Below, piece by piece: positions 19,780 to 26,624 of a stretch of DNA of 64,000 nt. A program made the translations under genes and the position numbers. Source of the stretch: Scardovia inopinata JCM 12537 (GTDB taxonomy: Bacteria; Actinomycetota; Actinomycetes; Actinomycetales; Bifidobacteriaceae); the NCBI RefSeq assembly GCF_001042695.1, contig NZ_AP012334.1:1-64000 (forward strand), read 5' to 3'. The notes under the pieces are model-generated. The model was not told where the DNA came from. It saw nothing but the letters and a program-made list of their open reading frames with translations, and searched no databases. Positions within the stretch are counted from its first letter, which is position 1, and every line of letters begins with the position of its first letter.

Positions 19780-20958
19780 TTACAAAAATCTCAGGAAAAG
19801 TTCGGCAACAAAGATCGATGCCACCGAAACCGTTGCAAAACCACCGACCAGCATCTTAGGCAGCATACTGTTGAGCAGAAAGGCCTTCTCATCGTCATCT
19901 GTGGAAATGTTATTGACCACATCAGTAGTCAGCACATAATCGGCCGGGAATCCGCAGAGGGCAGTGAGGGCGCAGGCAAAAGCCATGGGTCGGCTCATGC
20001 CAAAGGGTTTAGCCAACAGCCAGGAGGCCAAGAACATGCCCAGGAGGCCAAGAACAATCAGAACCAAAACTTTGAGGAGAATATTAGCAATCGTCCCTGG
20101 AGTTGCCGTACTTAGCTGGGCGAAAACGTATGCCAGCAGACCATACATGAGCCAGTTAAAGACGCCGGCTTTATTGAGGGCATCATCGTCAAGGAAACCT
20201 AAAGCGTGGAAGATCACCCCAAAAATCAGGCAAAGAACGTTGGAATTTATAGTATTGTGAGTCAGATTTCCCACCCAGAAGCTGAAGACGGCAATAAGAG
20301 CAACCTTAGCCATCACGAATGCAGGAGTATCATACTGCTCACCGGGTGTGAAGAAGTGGGACCACGTGGAGGTAGTCGTAGTGTCTGCAGCCACAATTTC
20401 CTTGGCTTCCTGCGGATTCTTCCGATAGACTTTTTGCAGCCGATGCCCTTCTGACTTCAGGCAGGAAGAGATGAGGGGGAAGCTGATGATTTCATGGATG
20501 ACAAACATGGTCACGGGGAAGGCAACGATGGCAGCGGCTTTAGCTGCCTTTAATCCCTGGGTCATGAGCACTGCGGAAATTAACCCTCCTGTCAGCGTGG
20601 GCACTGTGGAAAAAACCAGCTGTTTGCCAAAGAAGAGCACACCCAAGGTCAGGGTGAAAAGCATGGTTCCTACCACTCCCAGGAGAGCAATACAGACGGC
20701 TTTCCACTGCTGAATAAGCTTCTTGATGTTCATCAGCGTACCCAGATGAACCAGGAGCATGCCAATGGCTATATTCACGAAGGCGGTTCCGTATGAGGCG
20801 TCCGTCACCACTGTCTTGGGAATAAAGGTCCAGAAACCGATCACAAAAAATATAGCGGTTACAAAAATGGAGGGGACCCACGATTTTGTGCGTTTGGATA
20901 TCCACTCGCCAATAAAGAGGGTAACCATAACATAGAGAAAGCTCAAGAGGTTTGTCAT
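19780..20958 (-). CDS. Polytopic membrane transport protein (ESS/GltS-like, tentative)
   Basis: This 392-aa protein has about ten to eleven predicted membrane helices. It shows two weakly similar halves around a polar cytoplasmic stretch (about residues 185-210, KSEGHRLQKVYRKNPQEAKE). The pattern of Gly-rich helix breaks (VPTLTGGLISAVLMTQGL; ALCGFPADYVLTTDVVNN) resembles sodium:solute symporters of the glutamate (ESS) type, but I cannot assign the family firmly or name a substrate. The frame is open further upstream, but the ATG at 20958 is chosen because GAAAGAAAGGAAT precedes it. It ends the minus-strand unit that begins with the small ORF at 21336. Confidence 0.65.
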   Translation of the reverse strand: MTNLLSFLYVMVTLFIGEWISKRTKSWVPSIFVTAIFFVIGFWTFIPKTVVTDASYGTAFVNIAIGMLLVHLGTLMNIKKLIQQWKAVCIALLGVVGTMLFTLTLGVLFFGKQLVFSTVPTLTGGLISAVLMTQGLKAAKAAAIVAFPVTMFVIHEIISFPLISSCLKSEGHRLQKVYRKNPQEAKEIVAADTTTTSTWSHFFTPGEQYDTPAFVMAKVALIAVFSFWVGNLTHNTINSNVLCLIFGVIFHALGFLDDDALNKAGVFNWLMYGLLAYVFAQLSTATPGTIANILLKVLVLIVLGLLGMFLASWLLAKPFGMSRPMAFACALTALCGFPADYVLTTDVVNNISTDDDEKAFLLNSMLPKMLVGGFATVSVASIFVAELFLRFL

Positions 20959-21210
20959 TTTTATTCCTTTCTTTCTTGTATACCTTGACTCTGAACTGAT
21001 CTTCAGATCTTGGAATGGTTCGATTGTTGATATGGCAGATATGCCAGGTGTGACAAATATCAAACACTTATACACCCTAAATCAGGTATGACGCGTGGTA
21101 CCCTGTGAGATTTGTTAGCGTGTGAAGCTCTTATCCCCTGTGAAGATACCTGATCGTATACCTGATCGTATGATAAGTGAGAAAATTTATAAAAATTCTT
21201 CTTCTCCTGC
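20959..21210 (-). promoter_or_regulatory. Upstream region of the transporter gene with 12-bp tandem repeat
   Basis: This 252-bp non-coding region precedes the transporter. It includes two exact head-to-tail copies of ATACCTGATCGT at 21146-21157 and 21158-21169, about 190 bp before the transporter start. The repeat may be a regulator binding site. No clear terminator separates the small ORF from the transporter. Confidence 0.4.
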
Positions 21211-21336
21211 TTATGCTGCCAGCTCAGGTAAGAAGGTAAAAATCAAACCATATTCACCTACCCAGAACAATGTATTTTTTAATACCTGATTATTCGTGAT
21301 ATTAAATACATTCGCAGTACGAATGACTATGCTCAT
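21211..21336 (-). CDS. Small ORF, 41-residue hydrophobic peptide
   Basis: This 41-codon ORF has an excellent ribosome binding site: GGAGGTGAG (21341-21349 on the reverse strand), with the GGAGG core 8 bases before the ATG at 21336. The predicted peptide begins MSIVIRTANVFNITNNQVLK, continues with an aromatic stretch containing LFWVGEYG, and ends IFTFLPELAA, with a net charge close to zero. It has no cysteines. I recognise no family. It could be a leader peptide, a small membrane peptide, a signalling or bacteriocin-like peptide, or a chance ORF. The strong ribosome binding site in an otherwise non-coding AT-rich region argues against chance. It is read toward the transporter gene. Confidence 0.55.
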   Translation of the reverse strand: MSIVIRTANVFNITNNQVLKNTLFWVGEYGLIFTFLPELAA

Positions 21337-21403
21337 AAGGCTCACCTCCAGCAAAATGGTTTGATTTTATATACATCTACCTGCTTTTGCACTAATATCT
21401 AAA

Positions 21404-21424
21404 CAGAAAGTCAAAGACTTTCTG
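21404..21424 (-). promoter_or_regulatory. Palindrome upstream of the 41-codon ORF, possible operator
   Basis: A perfect palindrome, CAGAAAGTC (21404-21412), AAA, GACTTTCTG (21416-21424), lies 68-88 bases upstream of the small ORF start. On the minus strand it embeds TTGACT, a -35-like hexamer, but no well-spaced -10 follows. It may be an operator or a short hairpin. Confidence 0.4.
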
Positions 21425-21682
21425 AAATAAATACCAGAAAAAAGTATGGTATTCATGCACTATACCTGCGTAAACATACAAAACAAATCGAGTTTATCAA
21501 TTATTGAGATAAGGAATATTCGTAAAAAATAAAAACATGTGCGGAAAATAAATAAAGGTTAGGCCAAAAATAAGAAGAAATTTATGGATTTGTTATATTT
21601 TATGAGATTTATGAGGTTTTAGACAATCAAGTGTTGCCCACTTTTACGAAAAAATGTGAATTGTGGGATTTATAGGGAAAAG

Positions 21683-21778
21683 CCCTTCACCCAACTGCAC
21701 TATCGCTTTTTCAATTTCCGCTAGTTTCTGCGGTTTTTCATGATTATTTTCTTCCGAAGTGTGCAGTTGGGTGAAGGG
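21683..21778. repeat. 96-bp element with 18-bp perfect terminal inverted repeats
   Basis: The arms are CCCTTCACCCAACTGCAC (21683-21700) and its exact complement (21761-21778), separated by 60 bp. The interior contains a small hairpin, CCGC-GCGG. AAAAG lies immediately before the left arm (21678-21682) and again one base after the right arm (21780-21784), which resembles a short target duplication. Read on the minus strand, the hairpin is followed by CTTTTCCC, so a terminator role is also possible. Confidence 0.55.
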
Positions 21779-21961
21779 TAAAAGAAGATATATCTTTTTC
21801 TTGGATTATTAAAATATTGGATATATAACGAATTGTGCAAGAATACAATTCATGTAAAGATTGTATAAATCGAGAAGTGCAGGAAAAGCCGACATTACAG
21901 GAATCAGGCCTAATTTCTAGAGACTAAGCCAAATTCGAGGATTCATTTAGCCTTATTCGTG

Positions 21962-22267
21962 TGACAACTCAGCTTGACTTCTCTCTCTGGCGGAGAAAAA
22001 CAGCGCATTCTTTTGGCCAGATTCTTCGCTTACAAGTCTCGGTTTGGCTTGCTTGATGAGATAACTGCCGGGTTAGATATGAAAACAGTGAAGCAAGTTG
22101 AAAAAAGACTGGCAGATGAGCTTGATGGTTTTGTCTATGTGTCGCACCGCCTGGATTCTGACATTTTGCAGTATGTGGATCAGGTAATTCTTGTTGACAA
22201 TAGGCATATTGTGGCCGTGGGTACTCCTGCAGAAATGGAATCCCATCTGCAGGGTCTTACTCACTAG
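21962..22267 (+). pseudogene. ABC transporter ATPase, C-terminal fragment
   Basis: The segment encodes only the second half of an ABC ATPase. It starts at the signature LSGGEKQRILLARFFAYKSR, then Walker B FGLLDEITAGLD, the switch histidine in VYVSHRLDSD, and the usual end VDQVILVDNRHIVAVGTPAEM. Walker A and the Q-loop are missing: a stop codon at 21962 lies just before the fragment and nothing upstream restores the frame. About 97 residues could still be translated from a TTG at 21974. It is a truncated remnant, consistent with past rearrangement in this segment. Confidence 0.8.
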
Positions 22268-22512
22268 ATTTGTCACCAATTTGACACCAACGTTGACAGA
22301 TTGGTACTAAGCGGTATCGTAGAAGCATTAAAAGAATTATCGGCATATGCGCAGAATTATTACCAGACTGTACACAGATAAGGAGAATCAGGCTCTGTAC
22401 CTTTCGAATTTAATGATTCCAATCTCTATGAGCATGCCAGTGATGAAGCTATGCTGGAATAGCAAAAAACTGCACAAAAAGTTCTGGTACCTTTAAGCGA
22501 GAAGATGTTTTT
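22268..22512 (+). pseudogene. Decayed small helical protein gene upstream of the LXG-like gene
   Basis: In the frame that includes 22295, a protein-like reading runs LVLSGIVEALKELSAYAQN (from 22301) through YYQTVHR, then TAA (22379-22381), then GESGSVPFEFNDSNLYEHAS and DEAMLE, then TAG (22460-22462), then QKTAQKVLVPLSE. Both stops are one transition from Gln codons (CAA, CAG), and protein-like sequence continues after each. I read it as a small helical partner gene with two nonsense mutations, the sort of gene that commonly precedes LXG effectors. No start codon with a good ribosome binding site is visible. Confidence 0.5.
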
Positions 22513-24549
22513 ATGAGGATTGATATTAACGGTTTGAAGGAAGCTTTATCTCAGGATACGAAAGAGTGGAATACGAAAGCTGCACAAGCACGTCGTATTG
22601 CGGAATATATGGGGAATCTCGATCTCACCTTTGCAGGCTTGGATGGAGAAGCATATAGAGCAATCAATCAGCGTATAAAAAAGCATGCTGCATATGTTCA
22701 GTCGCAGGCTTTGTTTATGCAAGCTTTGTCATCAGGATGCGCTCAGAATTTAAAAGCTGCAGAGCAGCTAGAACCGTCAGAACAGGATGGGTCTGTAGAT
22801 ACTGGAAGATTAAACAGTGCCCGTTTTTATGCCATTCAGGAGAAGAATAAGTGGGAGGAACGTTCGCATAATCATTTTTTTACTGAGGTGCTGGGCGGTT
22901 CCATAGGTTCGGCGTGGGAAAATATGTGTGAATCGATAGTGCAGTCTAAGCAGCATGAAATAAACGAGTATGAGCGTAAACTACATCTTGTTGAAGAGTA
23001 TATACATAAATCAGAATCTTTTTATACTCTAGCAAATTCATTAGAACCAACATTAATAGCCATGGCTAAATCACAGAAAGCAGCTGTTCATAATAGCTAC
23101 GCGAGTATGACATGGGTGAATGATTTGATGAAGGTCAGTGCCGGAGCTACTAAAATGTTGTTAGCTGACTATTTACATGGCAAAGGGCTAAAGGCATATC
23201 AGGATGCTGTTAAGGACGGAAAAATAACAGTGAATGAACTATATGATGCGGCGACGCACAAACCAAATCTTGTGCTCTTTCGTGCACTGGGGCGCATACC
23301 TGCGCCTTTGCTCAGTCAACAAATAATAATTGCTACAGCGGATTCGTTTAATAAGATTGGTACTGATCCGAATGCTAGTGCTGCCCAGCGTGCAAAGAAT
23401 ATGCAGGCTGTTTTGGCCTCTCAAATGCATGAATCTGGGCGAGGAACCTCTGGATACGCAAAAAGCCAGAAAATCTGGTCTAGTGATGGTAAAGAAGCGA
23501 CCGTACTTCAAAAGAGGAATTGGGATTGGACTAAGTATATGCCCTCCTCTTTTATGGCGCAGGTTAATGACTATATGGATAATCGTAATAGATTAGCAGT
23601 GAATGCTGATGGCAGGCCTATCCGATTAGATGAATATACTACTGATGCTGTTTGGATGCAATGTTTTCAGCTAGTAAGTCATGGAATTAAAGTTAATGCT
23701 GGCAATAAGCTTAAATTTACTGTCGAAATATTCGGGCAAAAATCGTCTAATAATCAATATTCGCAAAATAATGCACGCGCGGTGCTTGCAACAGTTAATG
23801 GATTAGATGATAAAAAGGCAAGCAGGGTTCTCAGGGAGATGCAATGGTCTTCTCATGATTTTCCCGAGGTGTATAGTTCTGGTATGCATCTGACGGGTAA
23901 TCCGAAAGACTGCTATACTCTGGCATCCAACATTGCCCATCCGGATCATAAGAAGCCGGTTTTCGAAGATGTACTGGTTGGAGAGATTGAAAAAGATACA
24001 ATTGATCATCTTTATGATGATGCTTTTAGCTTCACAGGTGTACCAGAAATTGTTAGTATAACTTTTAAAGAATTAAGAAATTTTATAAGTGCTTTTGATG
24101 AATATGAGAAGCAGCTTAAAGAATATAATGGTCAGACAGCCGCAAATAAGTACACCAGTTTAGCTAATTTGGTTGATAAATACGACATGTTTAAGGATGC
24201 TCATCTTAGCATACGGACTAAGGGGAAGAGCAATATGACTCATAAAATAGTTCTAAGGTGGGGGATGGACCCCACCCTACTCTCACATTATCTTAAGCAG
24301 TATAATCAGGCGAATCAGTCTGATTATAACGCTCAATGGTTCCTTGACCAGTTGAATAGCCCAGGTTTAGTGGTTAAAAAGGGCATTAATAATGACCTTA
24401 AACATATTCTTGCTTGGGGTCAACAGCCTGCTCGTGTGAGGAATACGCGTACTGGGAAGGTGCAGGTTTTAGATATTTCTCGGTGGATGTTTTTGAAGGA
24501 TAAGCAGAAAGGTGTTGTTGTGTATAGTGATTGGGAGTTAGTGAAGTGA
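22513..24549 (+). CDS. Large LXG-like protein, candidate type VII secretion effector
   Basis: This 678-aa protein has no signal peptide and no membrane helix. The first ~230 residues (beginning MRIDINGLKEALSQDTKEWN) are predicted to be almost entirely helical, resembling the N-terminal targeting region of LXG proteins exported by type VII systems. The middle (about 240-600) is unrecognised. The last 40 residues (639-678) start PARVRNTRTGKV and end YSDWELVK, which contains a YxxxE pattern like type VII export signals; the same tail recurs downstream. The stop overlaps the next gene's ATG (TGATG). Toxin activity is not shown by any motif I recognise. Helical small-protein genes flank the locus, which supports the type VII reading. 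Confidence 0.6.
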   Translation: MRIDINGLKEALSQDTKEWNTKAAQARRIAEYMGNLDLTFAGLDGEAYRAINQRIKKHAAYVQSQALFMQALSSGCAQNLKAAEQLEPSEQDGSVDTGRLNSARFYAIQEKNKWEERSHNHFFTEVLGGSIGSAWENMCESIVQSKQHEINEYERKLHLVEEYIHKSESFYTLANSLEPTLIAMAKSQKAAVHNSYASMTWVNDLMKVSAGATKMLLADYLHGKGLKAYQDAVKDGKITVNELYDAATHKPNLVLFRALGRIPAPLLSQQIIIATADSFNKIGTDPNASAAQRAKNMQAVLASQMHESGRGTSGYAKSQKIWSSDGKEATVLQKRNWDWTKYMPSSFMAQVNDYMDNRNRLAVNADGRPIRLDEYTTDAVWMQCFQLVSHGIKVNAGNKLKFTVEIFGQKSSNNQYSQNNARAVLATVNGLDDKKASRVLREMQWSSHDFPEVYSSGMHLTGNPKDCYTLASNIAHPDHKKPVFEDVLVGEIEKDTIDHLYDDAFSFTGVPEIVSITFKELRNFISAFDEYEKQLKEYNGQTAANKYTSLANLVDKYDMFKDAHLSIRTKGKSNMTHKIVLRWGMDPTLLSHYLKQYNQANQSDYNAQWFLDQLNSPGLVVKKGINNDLKHILAWGQQPARVRNTRTGKVQVLDISRWMFLKDKQKGVVVYSDWELVK

Positions 24550-25695
24550 TGGTGTCTGGTGCGTGGTGGTCTCGTTGGTGGCGGTATGTGGTTGCTGTGT
24601 TGTTGATTGGTGCTGTGGTTGTTGGTGTTAGTGTTGGTGGTGTGGTGCGGTCTCGGAGTGTTGCTGCGCGGGAGCATGCCCGGGTTCAGGGTGAGGTGGA
24701 TGTGCTGGTTGATGGTTTTACTGAGGGGTTGAGGGGTTTTCGATCTTTGTTGAATGGGCATGAGAGTTCGGGTTTGGGTGATGTGGTCTCTGTTCGTTCT
24801 TTTGTTTGTGGTGATGGTTTTACTTGTTATGGGTTTGTGCTTACTGGTGAGGGTAGGCGGTTGCTTCCTGGTATTGTTTCTGTGTATGGTCGGTATTCTG
24901 GTGTGGATGTTTCGGCTGATAGGTTGGTGGAGTGGTTATATCGTCCTTCGTATGAATTGGATTCTAAAGTGCGGTATACGAGTTTTCCTGGAAGAATAGT
25001 GGTGCCACAATGGGTGTCTGCTTTTATCTCGTGGACTGCTAAGCCTGCTCGTGTGAGGAATACGCGTACTGGGAAGGTGCAGGTTTTAGATATTTCTCGG
25101 TGGATGTTTTTGAAGGATAAGCAGAAAGGTGTTGTTGTGTATAGTGATTGGGAGTTAGTGAAGTGATGGTGTCTGGTGCGTGGTGGTCTCGTTGGTGGCG
25201 GTATGTGGTTGCTGTGTTGTTGATTGGTGCTGTGGTTGTTGGTGTTAGTGTTGGTGGTGTGGTGCGGTCTCGGAGTGTTGCTGCGCGGGAGCATGCCCGG
25301 GTTCAGGGTGAGGTGGATGTGCTGGTTGATGGTTTTACTGAGGGGTTGAGGGGTTTTCGATCTTTGTTGAATGGGCATGAGAGTTCGGGTTTGGGTGATG
25401 TGGTCTCTGTTCGTTCTTTTGTTTGTGGTGATGGTTTTACTTGTTATGGGTTTGTGCTTACTGGTGAGGGTAGGCGGTTGCTTCCTGGTATTGTTTCTGT
25501 GTATGGTCGGTATTCTGGTGTGGATGTTTCGGCTGATAGGTTGGTGGAGTGGTTATATCGTCCTTCGTATGAATTGGATTCTAAAGTGCGGTATACGAGT
25601 TTTCCTGGAAGAATAGTGGTGCCACAATGGGTGTCTGCTTTTATCTCGTGGACTGCTAAGCCTGCTCGTGTGAGGAATACGCGTACTGGGAAGGT
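24425..25695 (+). repeat. Tandem 617-bp duplication with a third 37-bp copy of its end
   Basis: Copy 1 is 24425-25041 and copy 2 is 25042-25658. The first 37 bp of the unit recur at 25659-25695, after which the sequence diverges. The copies appear identical by eye. The unit runs from the tail of the large protein through the small membrane protein gene to just before that gene's own tail. This is the product expected from unequal recombination between two 37-bp homologous segments. Confidence 0.9.
24549..25166 (+). CDS. Small membrane protein, duplicate 1 (chimeric tail)
   Basis: This 205-aa protein starts with a Trp-rich segment (MVSGAWWSRWWRY) and one membrane helix (about residues 13-35). 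A domain follows with two cysteines (SFVCGDGFTCYGFVLTGEGR), so it is likely anchored with its C-terminal part outside. Residues up to 165 are identical to the next gene. The last 40 are identical to the tail of the large LXG-like protein (PARVRNTRTGKV to DWELVK), making it a chimera. The ATG overlaps the upstream stop codon. An immunity or partner role for the upstream protein is plausible from position; no family is recognised. The coding strand is extremely rich in G and T. Confidence 0.65.
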   Translation: MVSGAWWSRWWRYVVAVLLIGAVVVGVSVGGVVRSRSVAAREHARVQGEVDVLVDGFTEGLRGFRSLLNGHESSGLGDVVSVRSFVCGDGFTCYGFVLTGEGRRLLPGIVSVYGRYSGVDVSADRLVEWLYRPSYELDSKVRYTSFPGRIVVPQWVSAFISWTAKPARVRNTRTGKVQVLDISRWMFLKDKQKGVVVYSDWELVK

Positions 25696-25780
25696 TAGTT
25701 TAGCGTGGACTCATTGGGAGTTTCTTAAGTTAGAGTATCAGCATGATTCGTCTGTTGATGCTTGGGAGTTGGCTCAGTGA
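25166..25780 (+). CDS. Small membrane protein, duplicate 2 (probable original tail)
   Basis: This 204-aa protein is identical to duplicate 1 through the membrane helix, the cysteine-containing domain and the PARVRNTRTGKV segment. It then ends in a different tail (SLAWTHWEFLKLEYQHDSSV, then DAWELAQ). That tail keeps the W-x-FLK and WEL positions of the other version, so the two tails are homologous rather than unrelated. I infer this gene carries the ancestral 3' end and duplicate 1 arose by recombination. The ATG at 25166 overlaps the stop of duplicate 1 (TGATG), so all three ORFs are translationally coupled. Function is unknown. Confidence 0.65.
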   Translation: MVSGAWWSRWWRYVVAVLLIGAVVVGVSVGGVVRSRSVAAREHARVQGEVDVLVDGFTEGLRGFRSLLNGHESSGLGDVVSVRSFVCGDGFTCYGFVLTGEGRRLLPGIVSVYGRYSGVDVSADRLVEWLYRPSYELDSKVRYTSFPGRIVVPQWVSAFISWTAKPARVRNTRTGKVSLAWTHWEFLKLEYQHDSSVDAWELAQ

Positions 25781-25859
25781 TATCAGTATTTTTGGTGGTG
25801 CAAGCTGGATTAGGTACATTGCCTATCGCGAGTGCTGAAGAATGGAGGTAGTCATCTTT

Positions 25860-26159
25860 ATGAAAAGTATGATTGATAGCCATGGTGGCGGAACTAAAAG
25901 AAGCAGTACAACTTCAGCAGAGGAAGCATCAAAAAATTTAGTCAGAAGAATACGTGGGTATGATCATATTAAGGCCAAGAAGCTCAGTACTTTTGCGCCT
26001 GTTCCTGGCAGTGAGACCTACCAAAAACTGTCCAAAGAAATAATGACTGCCGCGACAACTTTCTCTCAGCTCATTGCGAAGGACGGCAAGGGGATTACTG
26101 ATATCGATAACTCTCTACAGGAGGCTGATCGGAACAGTGCCAAGGCATTTGCCAAATAA
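25860..26159 (+). CDS. Small WXG100-size protein, DUF3130/TIGR04197-like (tentative)
   Basis: This 99-aa polar helical protein (MKSMIDSHGGGTKRSSTTSA and onward) is of the size of WXG100/Esx partners, without a clear WxG motif. The layout, with a helix before and after a central PGSETYQKLSKEIMTAATTF stretch, recalls the small type VII substrates annotated as DUF3130/TIGR04197, which precede LXG genes in Firmicutes. The family call is from memory and weak. The start ATG at 25860 follows GGAGG (25844-25848); an ATG at 25842 is possible but leaves no ribosome binding site. A coiled-coil protein gene follows 39 bp later. Confidence 0.55.
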   Translation: MKSMIDSHGGGTKRSSTTSAEEASKNLVRRIRGYDHIKAKKLSTFAPVPGSETYQKLSKEIMTAATTFSQLIAKDGKGITDIDNSLQEADRNSAKAFAK

Positions 26160-26198
26160 GATGGCGGCCTTTCGTTAAAAAGTAAAAATAAAGTAAAA

Positions 26199-26618
26199 AT
26201 GAAAAAGCTCAATAGAATAGGAAAAGCAGTGAATAAAGAATACTACGAGCAGCGGCGCGATGAGCTTATTCATCAAAAAAATCGAGAACTAGAAAAATGC
26301 ACAAAAGACTCTGACCGCATAAAATCCGATCTTCATAGACTCATGGAGGAAGCATCTTTAGGTATTGATATGGCTCAACAGGAGATATATCGGACAGGAG
26401 ATCGCATCTATCAAGGCCTTCTGCCTCAAGGATTTGAGGCTGATCGGGCAGAAGTTGGTATTTCAGTCAGACGTTTTCAGGATATGTGTGACAATGAGGT
26501 AGAAAATTATCGTCAGCAAGTCCGTGCGGTGGAGCAGCGGCGCGATGATATTTCTCTCAGCTACCAGAAACAGATATCTAACCTGGATGAGCGTTATTCC
26601 TGCGGAGAAAAAGAGTAA
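26199..26618 (+). CDS. Coiled-coil protein, DUF3958-like (tentative)
   Basis: This 139-aa, strongly charged protein is predicted to be almost wholly alpha-helical, with two long heptad-rich segments (about residues 12-50 and 92-132) and a Gly-containing break near LLPQGFEADRAEVG. It lacks a membrane helix or signal peptide. Together with the preceding small protein it resembles the paired partners (DUF3130 plus DUF3958) encoded before LXG effectors. Here no effector follows; a tRNA gene in the opposite orientation starts 6 bp later. The ribosome binding site is weak (AAAGTAAAAATG context). Confidence 0.5.
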   Translation: MKKLNRIGKAVNKEYYEQRRDELIHQKNRELEKCTKDSDRIKSDLHRLMEEASLGIDMAQQEIYRTGDRIYQGLLPQGFEADRAEVGISVRRFQDMCDNEVENYRQQVRAVEQRRDDISLSYQKQISNLDERYSCGEKE

Positions 26619-26624
26619 AGAAGA

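Larger units (their letters stand above)
21337..21960. other. AT-rich intergenic region with inverted repeats
   Basis: This 624-bp, strongly AT-rich region has no long ORF. It contains a 9-bp palindrome at 21404-21424 upstream of the small ORF, the 96-bp inverted-repeat element at 21683-21778, and a further imperfect repeat GAATTGT/ATACAATTC near 21831-21851. The composition differs from the core genes on both sides. Confidence 0.5.

Noticed and set aside
24827-25378. A 183-codon minus-strand frame in the duplicated unit (also partly at 24420-24761)
   Set aside because: It is Thr/His/Asn-rich low-complexity sequence caused by the G/T bias of the opposite coding strand, and it repeats only because the DNA is duplicated.
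24425-25695. CRISPR-like or transposon interpretation of the direct repeats
   Set aside because: Only two long units and one short end are present, with no spacers, transposase or terminal inverted repeats; unequal recombination explains the map fully.
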